From an uncultured Bacillota bacterium (GTDB lineage: Bacteria; Bacillota_I; Bacilli_A; Culicoidibacterales; ZOR0006): a stretch of DNA of 64,000 bases. Where the stretch lies: contig CAMFJD010000003.1 of the NCBI GenBank assembly GCA_945956935.1, positions 1 through 64,000 on the forward strand, read 5' to 3'. Position numbers and translations under genes: made by a program. The notes beneath the pieces are model-generated. The model was not told the origin of the DNA and made no database searches. It saw only the letters and a program-made list of their open reading frames with translations. Below, in pieces: positions 55,509 through 63,293 of this stretch; positions within the stretch are counted from its first letter, which is position 1, and each line of letters begins with the position of its first letter.

Positions 55509-56369
55509 TTATGATGGTTTTCGATGCTGTACAAAATCTGCTCCGTCCGGTAATGCCGTTAGAACAAAACCTTGCTGTTGTAACCCTTCGATAATTTGTG
55601 GTAATGCTTCAACAGTTGTACCTTTTGCTACAGTATCATGTAACAAAATTACAGGTGCTTGTTGATACTCTGATTGTTCAAGTGTTGCTTTTTTTATCAA
55701 ATTCGCAGCAACGTGCTGTCCAGATGCATCCATTGAATCTACATTCCAATCAATATAATTCACCCCTATTTCTGTCAACCATTGCCGTGTGGCAGACACA
55801 ACCTCTGCATTTCCTGCTTGATTACTAGAGCCACCTGGATGACGAAATAGCGTAACATCTTTTCCAGTATACTGTTTAATAACATCATTTGATTTCAAAA
55901 AATCTGCTTTGAAATTATCTAAACTCGCATAAATTTCACGATAATTATGTGAATAGCTATGTGAGCCAATTTGATGTCCTGCAGATACAATCGCCTTCAT
56001 TTGCTCAGGATACGACTCAACCATGTACCCTGGAACAAAAAAAGTTGCTTGAACATCATAACGTGCTAAAATTGCCAAAATTGCTTCAGTATTTTCACCC
56101 GGTCCATCATCAAACGTTAAAAATGCTGTTTTCTGAGCGAGTACTTGTTGTTGAGCAAGTTTATCTTTAAATTGTTGTTCTAACGTATCTCCTTGAACAA
56201 CTAGCTCATCATATTTTTTTTGTAGTGTATTGATATCTTCTGTCAATATCATGACTTTTTTTTGTTCTACAATAACATTGATACAAAAATAACTTGTTGC
56301 TACTAGTAATGTAGATAATACAATTGCCATCAATACAAATGGCTCTTTCTTTAAATGTTTGTGACTCAC
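55509..56369 (-). CDS. membrane-anchored polysaccharide deacetylase
   Basis: A 286-residue type II membrane protein: short basic N terminus, one transmembrane helix (about 11-33), a coiled-coil stalk (36-78) and a NodB deacetylase domain (from 82). Motifs are TFDDGP (85-90), the metal motif with His137 and His141 (GSHSYSH), FRHPGG, the substrate-binding WNVDSMD and LLHDT with the catalytic His. It probably deacetylates peptidoglycan or another wall polymer, in the manner of PdaA/PgdA proteins. Its ATG overlaps the TGA of the upstream small gene by four bases. Confidence 0.88.
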   Translation of the reverse strand: MSHKHLKKEPFVLMAIVLSTLLVATSYFCINVIVEQKKVMILTEDINTLQKKYDELVVQGDTLEQQFKDKLAQQQVLAQKTAFLTFDDGPGENTEAILAILARYDVQATFFVPGYMVESYPEQMKAIVSAGHQIGSHSYSHNYREIYASLDNFKADFLKSNDVIKQYTGKDVTLFRHPGGSSNQAGNAEVVSATRQWLTEIGVNYIDWNVDSMDASGQHVAANLIKKATLEQSEYQQAPVILLHDTVAKGTTVEALPQIIEGLQQQGFVLTALPDGADFVQHRKPS

Positions 56370-56602
56370 CCTTGAACATCACCTTTCAAAATATGCTGCC
56401 ATTCATTAACTACTTGATTTTCCTTTTCAATTTGTTTGAGTAACTGTTGTTGTTGTTGTTCGAGTATTACCTGATTTTCTTTCAAAACACTTACATAATA
56501 ATCCGTTATATAATAAGCACTAAATAAACAAATTAAACACCCAAACAGTATGCTTATTCGTACACATAACTTCATAACTGATTGCTTTTGATCTCTCTTC
56601 AT
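56366..56602 (-). CDS. small coiled-coil membrane protein coupled to the deacetylase
   Basis: A 78-residue protein with one transmembrane segment (about 12-32) followed by a Gln/Glu-rich coiled coil (LKENQVILEQQQQQLLKQI) that ends with GDVQG. The family is not recognised. It overlaps the deacetylase gene by four bases and shares its architecture of helix plus coiled coil, so it may form a heterodimeric stalk with it. SD GGAG lies 11 bases upstream of ATG. Confidence 0.65.
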   Translation of the reverse strand: MKRDQKQSVMKLCVRISILFGCLICLFSAYYITDYYVSVLKENQVILEQQQQQLLKQIEKENQVVNEWQHILKGDVQG

Positions 56603-56744
56603 GTAATTTTCAGCTCCACTCCTATTACATTATAACACTTTCATTATAACAAAATTTCAACCTTAACTACGATTAGAACTCAAAAGTTAAAAGTGTTTTC
56701 CATTAAATAATATGAATGAATCAACGAAAATAATTTAACCATGT

Positions 56745-57692
56745 TTATTCCCTATATTCAATACACTCAATCGTACTTTCATAAATTGACTGTGTCACTA
56801 AATATGTTCTTATTTGTTTAATAATAGCTTGGTTATCAGCTAATGGTCTTATCCGGAGTTGTAAACAAGCAACTTGCTCTTCACCATCAAGTGACCAAAG
56901 TTGAAATTTTTCAATTGTTTGAATATCTTTATTCAATGCCATTAATTCCATTTCTATCTGTATTTTTTGCTGTTCATCCAATGTAACCCCCATGATAATT
57001 GCACACACAATTCGTGCATTTTTCACAATGTTTTTAAACATAATAGCACTAATAACTAATGAAAGTAACGGATCCATCCAGTACCAATCAGTAAATGCAA
57101 TAACACCTCCTACGATGAGTACTGCCACCCAGCCAAGTAAGTCCTCTAACAAATGTAACATAACTGTCCGATCTAGAATCTTTTTTGATCCCTGCATTCG
57201 CCAAACAGCAAGTCCATTAGCAATAATACCTACAATTGCAATCCAAACCATCCCGACACTATGAACAGGCTCAGGCGAAAATAATCTTGGTAATGCTTCA
57301 CTCACAATAAAAACTGTACTGCATGTTAGTACAACAATATTTAACAATGCAGCAAGTACCGGCAATCGTTTCCAACCAAAATTATATTTTATCGGTGCTT
57401 TTTTCGTTGATATTCGTTGCATCCACGCCGATAAACCAAGTGCAATGCTATCACCTAAATCATGAAGTGCATCTGATAAAATAGCGGTACTTCCCGTCCA
57501 TAGTCCACCAACTACTTCAATCAACACGAAAATAATATTTAAACCGAATGCAATCCATAAGTTTTTTTCACTTGTATGTTCATCGTGATGATTATGGCCA
57601 CCAAGTATTGAATGGCTATGTTTATGGTCATGATCATGGCAATCATGCTCGTGAATATGATCTTTTTTAGTATTACCGTGTATGTGTTTCAT
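56745..57692 (-). CDS. czcD: CDF-family cation efflux protein (CzcD-like)
   Basis: A 315-residue metal/H+ antiporter. The N terminus is very rich in His and Asp/Glu (HIHEHDCHDHDHKHSHS region), six transmembrane helices follow, and the metal site is SDALHDLGD in helix II with a second HLLEDLLGW in helix V. The C-terminal ferredoxin-like domain (from about 240) regulates dimerisation. Substrate is likely zinc (cobalt or cadmium possible) because a CzrA-like repressor is coupled in front. ATG 57692 has AAGGAG 9 bases upstream; the GTG at 57695 is alternative. Confidence 0.9.
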   Translation of the reverse strand: MKHIHGNTKKDHIHEHDCHDHDHKHSHSILGGHNHHDEHTSEKNLWIAFGLNIIFVLIEVVGGLWTGSTAILSDALHDLGDSIALGLSAWMQRISTKKAPIKYNFGWKRLPVLAALLNIVVLTCSTVFIVSEALPRLFSPEPVHSVGMVWIAIVGIIANGLAVWRMQGSKKILDRTVMLHLLEDLLGWVAVLIVGGVIAFTDWYWMDPLLSLVISAIMFKNIVKNARIVCAIIMGVTLDEQQKIQIEMELMALNKDIQTIEKFQLWSLDGEEQVACLQLRIRPLADNQAIIKQIRTYLVTQSIYESTIECIEYRE

Positions 57693-57993
57693 CACAACCC
57701 GCTCCTTTCACATGATCTAGCCCATTCGAAAGTAAGATTTGAATATGTCTATCTGCCAATGAATAATATATTTGCTGAGCTCTTCGGTCTTGTTTAATGA
57801 GTCTAGCTGTTCGCAATTGCTTCAAATGCTGACTTGTAGCTGACTGACTTATCCCGCTCACCTCACATAATTCACTTACACATGCTGGTCCCTGTTGTAA
57901 GAATAGTACTATTTGCAATCGAACGGGATGACTCACTTGTTTATAAATCTCACTTAATCGTTCAATTTGTTCGTATGTAGCTGTGTTATTCAT
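57673..57993 (-). CDS. czrA: ArsR/SmtB-family metal repressor (CzrA-like)
   Basis: A 106-residue winged-helix repressor. The recognition helix region CVSELCEVSGISQSATSQHLKQLR and the dimer helix at the C terminus are typical. The alpha5 region (DRHIQILLSNGLDHV) has Asp and His ligands at positions matching the zinc site of CzrA/SmtB-type proteins. Its end overlaps the start of czcD by 20 bases in another frame, so repressor and pump form one operon. ATG 57993 has AAAGGTG upstream. Cysteines in helix alpha3 (CVSELC) could extend the metal range. Confidence 0.82.
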   Translation of the reverse strand: MNNTATYEQIERLSEIYKQVSHPVRLQIVLFLQQGPACVSELCEVSGISQSATSQHLKQLRTARLIKQDRRAQQIYYSLADRHIQILLSNGLDHVKGAGCDETHTR

Positions 57994-58012
57994 AAATATC
58001 ACCTTTTCCTTA

Positions 58013-58030
58013 TATTCGTATATTCTAATA
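58013..58030 (-). promoter_or_regulatory. possible CzrA operator
   Basis: TATTCGTATATTCTAATA on the plus strand is an imperfect inverted repeat (TATTxG/CxAATA) just upstream of czrA, at the expected position for autoregulation. No firm promoter hexamers can be assigned. Confidence 0.35.
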
Positions 58031-58040
58031 TATTGATTAT

Positions 58041-58075
58041 ATAAAAGACCATTGATATTGTCAATGGTCTTTTAT
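58041..58075 (-). terminator. terminator of the ddl operon
   Basis: A perfect 15-bp stem ATAAAAGACCATTGA with its complement, 5-base loop, immediately after the ddl stop codon. Confidence 0.8.
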
Positions 58076-58078
58076 ACT

Positions 58079-59305
58079 TTATTTTGTACCTTTACTTCCT
58101 GATGATGCAGAATAATTTGCTAATAAGTTTGTATCATATGAAAATGTTTTTTGTTGGCGACGACGTTCACGCTTCAATGCTAATGTCAATAATTCAGTCG
58201 TTAACTGCGTAAAATCAACACCTGTATGTTGCCATAAATAAAATGCTAACGAACCAGGAATTGTATTAATTTCATTGACATAAATATTCCGTGTATTCCC
58301 ATCCATTAAAAAGTCAATACGTGCTACTCCACTACTATTTAATGATTTAAATGTTTCTACTGCTAATCGTTGAATTGTAGCAGTTTCTTCATCACTGATA
58401 CGCGCAGGAATAATGCGATTTGTCGATGCCATTCCTTGTGATTTAGTTCCAGTTGTTTGTGTCTTTACTCCAGCTTTAACACCTTTAGCACCAGAGCCAC
58501 CTTGATATTTATCTTTATAACTTAGAAATTCATCGCTTCCCATGACTTCTTCAAGTACAGAAGGTTTTGCGTGCTCAAAATCTCCAAGCACAGAACAATT
58601 CATTTCAACTAGGTTTTGTACAATCGATTCGACTAATACTTTATCATCATATTGACAAGCTTCTTCAATCGCATCAATTAATTCATCTTGATTTTTCGCT
58701 AATGAAATACCGACACTTGAACCAAGATTTGCAGGCTTAACAATGACAGGATAGCCAATTTTTGTTTCGACATCATCGATGACACTTGTTTGCTCATTGA
58801 ACCAACGATTCGTATAAAACCATACATAGGGTGTAATTGGAACTCCTGCATCACGTAAAATATTTTTCATATACACTTTATCTTGTCCAACGGCTGCTGC
58901 CCCAACATTACAACCTACATACGGTAACCCCAACATTTCAAAATATCCTTGTAAGGAACCGTCTTCACCATTTGTCCCATGAATCACTGGGAATGCCACG
59001 TCAAGCTGTGCTATTGGCTTATTTCTGAATGCTTTAAATGGAAAAGTATATAAGTAATAATTTCCTTTATCTTGGATCAAATTTACACGTGTTGCCTGAC
59101 TTAATAATTGCTTCTCATCTTTATAGTTCGCAACATCACTCAATACTTCGCCAGTATACCATTCACGATTTTTCGTAATATAAACAGGTATAACTTCATA
59201 TCGCTCTGTATCAATTGCTGCCATTGCTTGGTTCGCTGAGATAACTGAAACTTCATGTTCTACACTCTCGCCACCAAAAAATACTCCTACACGAATTTTC
59301 ATCAT
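58079..59305 (-). CDS. ddl: D-alanine-D-alanine ligase
   Basis: A 408-residue ATP-grasp ligase for the D-Ala-D-Ala ends of peptidoglycan. Markers are VFFGGESVEHEVSVISA, PVIHGTNGEDGSLQGYFEM, KPANLGSSVGIS and the omega-loop EFLSYKDKYQGG. The DFLMD... VNEINTIPGS end fits a Ddl. Between GG at residue 270 and SQGMAS at 289 lies a Gly/Lys/Thr-rich insertion of about 18 residues not common in the family; a Ser-rich tail extends the C terminus. The D-Ala rather than D-Lac preference cannot be settled by eye. SD AAGGAG. Last of the four-gene operon. Confidence 0.92.
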   Translation of the reverse strand: MMKIRVGVFFGGESVEHEVSVISANQAMAAIDTERYEVIPVYITKNREWYTGEVLSDVANYKDEKQLLSQATRVNLIQDKGNYYLYTFPFKAFRNKPIAQLDVAFPVIHGTNGEDGSLQGYFEMLGLPYVGCNVGAAAVGQDKVYMKNILRDAGVPITPYVWFYTNRWFNEQTSVIDDVETKIGYPVIVKPANLGSSVGISLAKNQDELIDAIEEACQYDDKVLVESIVQNLVEMNCSVLGDFEHAKPSVLEEVMGSDEFLSYKDKYQGGSGAKGVKAGVKTQTTGTKSQGMASTNRIIPARISDEETATIQRLAVETFKSLNSSGVARIDFLMDGNTRNIYVNEINTIPGSLAFYLWQHTGVDFTQLTTELLTLALKRERRRQQKTFSYDTNLLANYSASSGSKGTK

Positions 59306-59321
59306 TCATTCTCCTTTGTTT

Positions 59322-59930
59322 CTACTCACAATATGTCTCTTGTTTTTTTTGCCAAATATCATGTGCACAAATAATTTCTGCATATGTGTTTTTTCTTGAT
59401 AATGGTGGTAAATCATTGAGTTCAAACCACTCAACAGATACTGTTTCATGATTTGGCTTCGGTGCTCCGCCCACGATTTTACCTATGAAATAAAAACATA
59501 GTACATCATATATTGATTGAACTTCCAAGTATCGATTACGATCAAATACTGCAACAAGTCGTTCTAATTCACATACATAGCCAGATTCTTCAAAAATTTC
59601 TTTTACGGCTGCTTCACTTGGTGTACTGTTTACATCGACCCATCCACCGGGCAATGACCAATAACCACTATCACGTTCTTGAACAAATAAAATTTTATTA
59701 TCATCATTTACAACTAACGTTCGTACAGCTGGTTGTGGTGTTGGATATTCAAAATCAATGTATACATCTCGTGGTTCAATAGCATTTTCTGTATAACTAG
59801 CTAACATCCGCTGTGCTGATTGAGCTAATAATTTGTAATTATCAAGTGCATACGGATCCGTTGAATATTGCTGGCCAATATGTGCAGTTGCCTGTACTTC
59901 TTTGATAAAATCCAGAAACTCATCTCTCAT
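59322..59930 (-). CDS. Nudix hydrolase with Nudix_N domain
   Basis: A 202-residue hydrolase of nucleoside diphosphates linked to another group. The N-terminal Nudix_N helical segment (QATAHIGQQYSTDPYALDNYKLL) is followed by the Nudix box GGWVDVNSTPSEAAVKEIF with EESGY, giving GX5EX7REUXEE-like metal ligands (the Arg position is Lys). Substrates of this subgroup include ADP-ribose or UDP-sugar type compounds. SD AGGGTGA. It sits 15 bases after the MurF-like gene and 16 before ddl, so it may deal with a nucleotide from wall synthesis; that is inference. Confidence 0.88.
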   Translation of the reverse strand: MRDEFLDFIKEVQATAHIGQQYSTDPYALDNYKLLAQSAQRMLASYTENAIEPRDVYIDFEYPTPQPAVRTLVVNDDNKILFVQERDSGYWSLPGGWVDVNSTPSEAAVKEIFEESGYVCELERLVAVFDRNRYLEVQSIYDVLCFYFIGKIVGGAPKPNHETVSVEWFELNDLPPLSRKNTYAEIICAHDIWQKKQETYCE

Positions 59931-59945
59931 GACCAATCACCCTTT

Positions 59946-61583
59946 CTATTCATTAAATGAATCTGGCAAATCATTTGCCAACAAAACAAATGCTTTTTGT
60001 GTGCCAACGATACGTCGCATCGTTTCAAATGCTTCGTAAATATTTTGAACAACATAAATATTATCAGTTGGATAATGAACACTTGCAAGGCCTGATTGAA
60101 TTGGTTCTGTTTGCTTTGGTCCCACCAAAATGACTACGTCTGTTGTTTCTTTCATATACGTACCGTACAAAAAGTTCAATTGTGCTTGTTGCTCGCCTAA
60201 TTCAATCATTCCTGGTGTAATAACCACTCGATGCCCTGGCATACGCCCTAATACTTCTAATGCCATTTTCGTACCTACCGGATTAGCATTGAAAGCATCG
60301 TCAATAATTGTAATATTTCCTTGCTTTTTCATTTCTAAACGATGTGCTACTGGTTGTACTTTTCGTGTTGATTTCTGAAGTATATCAAATGATAGACCCA
60401 TTTGATGGCCGAGTGCAACAGCCGCTAATAGATTATAAATGTTATGACGGCCCAACAATTTTGTTGTGAATATCGCATTTTCACCTGTTTGTGTTTGTGT
60501 CACAGTAAAAGACATTCCTGTTGTATCAAATTGAATATCACTCGCACGATATAACACGTCTTCTTGTTCAATTCCATACCAAATCTGTTGACAATTATTT
60601 TGAATATTATACGTACGAATCAACTCATCATCACGATTTAAAATTGCTAATCCATCACTTGGCAATGATTCAATCAATTCAAATTTTGTGCGTTGAACAT
60701 TCTCAATTGAGCCAAATGATTCTAAATGTTGCGGACCAATTGATGTTAAAATACCATGTTTGGGATAAACGATTTCACAAAGCTCACGAATTTCTCCCAG
60801 TTTATAAGCACCCATTTCAGCAATGAAAACATCATGGATTGGCTTCAATAATGTCCGTGCTGTAATCGTTAGACCCATCGGTGTATTATAACTTTCTGGA
60901 GTCATCAATACTTGTCGTTCGTCTCCCAATAATGTTGCAACAATATTCTTGGCACTTGTTTTCCCATAACTACCGGTAATTCCAATCACCGTTAAATGTT
61001 TACTATCTTTAACTATTTGACGTGCCTCATTAATAAAGCGATTTCGAATAGCAGATTCAACTGGTTTATTGATTGTATTAGCTAATAATACTAGATAATA
61101 CTCACTTGCTGTTAATACGAGTAATACAAGTGGAATAATTGCCATATTACCTGCTACAAACACAAATCCAAGCGTTGTAATAATGATTATAAGATGAATA
61201 AATATTATTGTCATAATCAATCGTTTCACACGCGCAGTCAAAACAAGTGGCTTTTTCGTATTTTTTTTACGTTGATTACGAAGTTTGAAAGCTAAATAAC
61301 TTTGTACACTAATAGTAATTACTACTGCTATCCATATAACTAAAGTACTTACTTGCCAAAAAGCAATAATTATGACAGGAACTAATGGTGCAAACTCTAC
61401 CCATGGCAATACACGATTGACATGGTTGTTCATCCAACTACTGTATCGTTTAAAATCATACACATTTTGTTGTAACATATGTAATCCGTCTTGAATTTTT
61501 AACACACTATATACACTAATTGCAACGAATGCAATAATTAAAGCAATCATAAACATAACCGCTGGTAAATCAACAACTATCAT
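59946..61583 (-). CDS. murF: membrane-anchored MurF-like Mur ligase
   Basis: A 545-residue protein. The first 175 residues contain about four to five transmembrane helices (8-28, 65-100, 120-170) and no Mur N-terminal UDP-substrate domain. From about 195 a Mur ligase catalytic domain follows: P-loop GITGSYGKTS (201-210), MGAYKLGEI with the metal Glu, the DDAFNANPVGTKMALEVL motif typical of MurF and a C-terminal ligase domain. It probably adds D-Ala-D-Ala or a similar dipeptide, with the neighbour ddl supplying it. The fusion to a membrane region is unusual for MurF and suggests the substrate is lipid-linked. SD GGAGAAA. Confidence 0.82.
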   Translation of the reverse strand: MIVVDLPAVMFMIALIIAFVAISVYSVLKIQDGLHMLQQNVYDFKRYSSWMNNHVNRVLPWVEFAPLVPVIIIAFWQVSTLVIWIAVVITISVQSYLAFKLRNQRKKNTKKPLVLTARVKRLIMTIIFIHLIIIITTLGFVFVAGNMAIIPLVLLVLTASEYYLVLLANTINKPVESAIRNRFINEARQIVKDSKHLTVIGITGSYGKTSAKNIVATLLGDERQVLMTPESYNTPMGLTITARTLLKPIHDVFIAEMGAYKLGEIRELCEIVYPKHGILTSIGPQHLESFGSIENVQRTKFELIESLPSDGLAILNRDDELIRTYNIQNNCQQIWYGIEQEDVLYRASDIQFDTTGMSFTVTQTQTGENAIFTTKLLGRHNIYNLLAAVALGHQMGLSFDILQKSTRKVQPVAHRLEMKKQGNITIIDDAFNANPVGTKMALEVLGRMPGHRVVITPGMIELGEQQAQLNFLYGTYMKETTDVVILVGPKQTEPIQSGLASVHYPTDNIYVVQNIYEAFETMRRIVGTQKAFVLLANDLPDSFNE

Positions 61584-61604
61584 TTATTTTCTCCATTCTT
61601 TTTC

Positions 61605-62351
61605 CTAATGATTTAAAAAACTATCTAAAATTGCTAATACTTGTGGCAGTCGCTCTAAATACGCATAATGTCCTACGCCTGGCAAAACAACAAGCCCGGC
61701 ATTTGGTATCTTTGTTTCCATAATTTTTGCGTCACTCACAGGTGTTGCATCATCAAGTTCACCCCAAATGAGTAGCACAGGCACTTGGATTTTTGGCATC
61801 AAATACTGTAAATCTTCATTGACTACTTTTGATAATACTTGCTTCATAATCACAGATGCATTTTGATAATCACTGCTTCCAGCACTCGCTTGATATTTAG
61901 CTTTCATCTTATCAAAACCTGGTATACTCATGATTTTTTTCCCAAGCTTATAACTATATACACGGGCATAATAGTCAAATCCACGTTTTGGCTTTACTCC
62001 TGCAGCATCAAATAAAACAACTTTATGTACAGGATGTTGCTGTCCTGCATAAATGATTGAAATTCGTCCACCAAAAGAGTGCCCCATTAATGTCGGAGTT
62101 TGGATATCAAAATACTGAATAAATGACTCCAACATTTTTGCATATTCATATACATCCCAAGCACTCGGCGGTTCGGGACTTTCACCAAATCCCGGAAAAT
62201 CAATTGTCCACACTCGATGGAATTGCTTTAAATGATCATGAATTGGTTGCATCATAGCAATATTCTGCCCCCATCCATGTAATAAAATAACATCACTCCC
62301 TGATCCTTCTACAAGATAATTTATTTCTGTTCCATGAACTGTTACCTTCAT
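61605..62351 (-). CDS. alpha/beta hydrolase, first gene of the murF-ddl operon
   Basis: A 248-residue serine hydrolase of the canonical alpha/beta type: oxyanion HGW (residues 25-27), nucleophile Ser92 in GHSFGG, acid Asp200 (WGELDDATP) and base His228 (GVGHYAYLE). No signal peptide. It precedes the Mur ligase by 21 bases and lies in the same transcript as Nudix and ddl. Its ATG has only a weak GAGAAG SD. A -10 TATAAT is seen near 62405 with a poor -35. Possible roles in wall precursor metabolism are suggested only by context. Confidence 0.82.
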   Translation of the reverse strand: MKVTVHGTEINYLVEGSGSDVILLHGWGQNIAMMQPIHDHLKQFHRVWTIDFPGFGESPEPPSAWDVYEYAKMLESFIQYFDIQTPTLMGHSFGGRISIIYAGQQHPVHKVVLFDAAGVKPKRGFDYYARVYSYKLGKKIMSIPGFDKMKAKYQASAGSSDYQNASVIMKQVLSKVVNEDLQYLMPKIQVPVLLIWGELDDATPVSDAKIMETKIPNAGLVVLPGVGHYAYLERLPQVLAILDSFLNH

Positions 62352-62469
62352 TTTCTTCTCACAACCTAACTTTATTTTTCAATCAAAGACACATCACTCC
62401 ACATTATAATATAAAAATCCCTTTGCGACTAGGTTTTGAGACAAATCACGCTATCTTCTTACCAAAAAA

Positions 62470-62489
62470 ATCAGTATAATAACACTGAT
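62470..62489 (+). promoter_or_regulatory. inverted repeat over the GNAT -10
   Basis: ATCAGT at 62470-62475 and ACTGAT at 62484-62489 surround the -10 hexamer TATAAT (62475-62480). A dimeric repressor could bind here; the -35 is not clear. Confidence 0.4.
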
Positions 62490-62521
62490 ATCTGTTATTT
62501 ATAAGAAAAGGAGTATCTTTT

Positions 62522-62995
62522 ATGCGTACACAATCACCAAGACTAGAACTTGTTTCTGTGAATTCGACATTTTTTGATTATTTTGATTTAACAAAACATG
62601 GTGCTCACATTCAAACTTTTACTGAGCAGCTCAATGAAAACCCTCGTTTAGATGGACTTGGCCCATGGCTTATTTTCTTAAAGAATACCCATGAAATCAT
62701 TGGTGATACCGGTGTGAAAAAGCGCCTTGACGAACAAACACTCGAAATCTCAATTGAAATATTCCAAGAATATCGTGGTCACAATTACGGAGCTGAAGCA
62801 ATCATTGCTTTTCGTCAGTTTGCATGTAGTAAAAATATCCATTATCTTGTCGCTCGTGTTTCAAATAATAATATAGCTGCACAGCGCCTTTTTGAACGTG
62901 CAAATTTCATTCGTCAAGAAACACAAAACGATGTAACCACTTACCGTTATGTCAATTTAAACTGGATTGAAAAGATTGAAGATCAATCAAATTAA
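62522..62995 (+). CDS. GNAT N-acetyltransferase (RimJ/RimL-like)
   Basis: A 157-residue acetyltransferase_3-type GNAT protein. The acetyl-CoA loop region is QEYRGHNYGAEAI (R/Q-x-x-G-x-G/A) near residue 82, with ARVSNNNIAAQRLFERANF as the family C-terminal segment. Possible substrates are protein N termini, amino acids or antibiotics. AAAGGAG precedes the ATG. It is monocistronic, with a terminator just after the stop. Confidence 0.85.
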   Translation: MRTQSPRLELVSVNSTFFDYFDLTKHGAHIQTFTEQLNENPRLDGLGPWLIFLKNTHEIIGDTGVKKRLDEQTLEISIEIFQEYRGHNYGAEAIIAFRQFACSKNIHYLVARVSNNNIAAQRLFERANFIRQETQNDVTTYRYVNLNWIEKIEDQSN

Positions 62996-63030
62996 ATAAA
63001 AAAGCAGTGCGGGCAACACTGCTTTTTTAT
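62996..63030 (+). terminator. terminator of the GNAT gene
   Basis: The stem AAAAAAGCAGTG/CACTGCTTTTTT with a 7-base loop is followed by a T run on the plus strand, just after the stop codon. Confidence 0.85.
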
Positions 63031-63293
63031 TTAACTATTTACGGTAGTTTATCTACCAATTTGTTTGTTTTCGGAAAGAGTTTTTCATGAAATAACAATT
63101 ATTTTATCTGGGCAAGAAATAAAATAATTTAGGTAAATACGATGTAAAAACACAAGCCATTTTGGGCAAAAATAGTTGTATTTTACAGTAAAGCCAACTG
63201 ATACGAGTTATAACTGTTCGCCTTACATGCTTTATTATAGGTGATTTATGTGACAATAATTTGACAAATAGGTTAAAATCATGAAAATACCAA

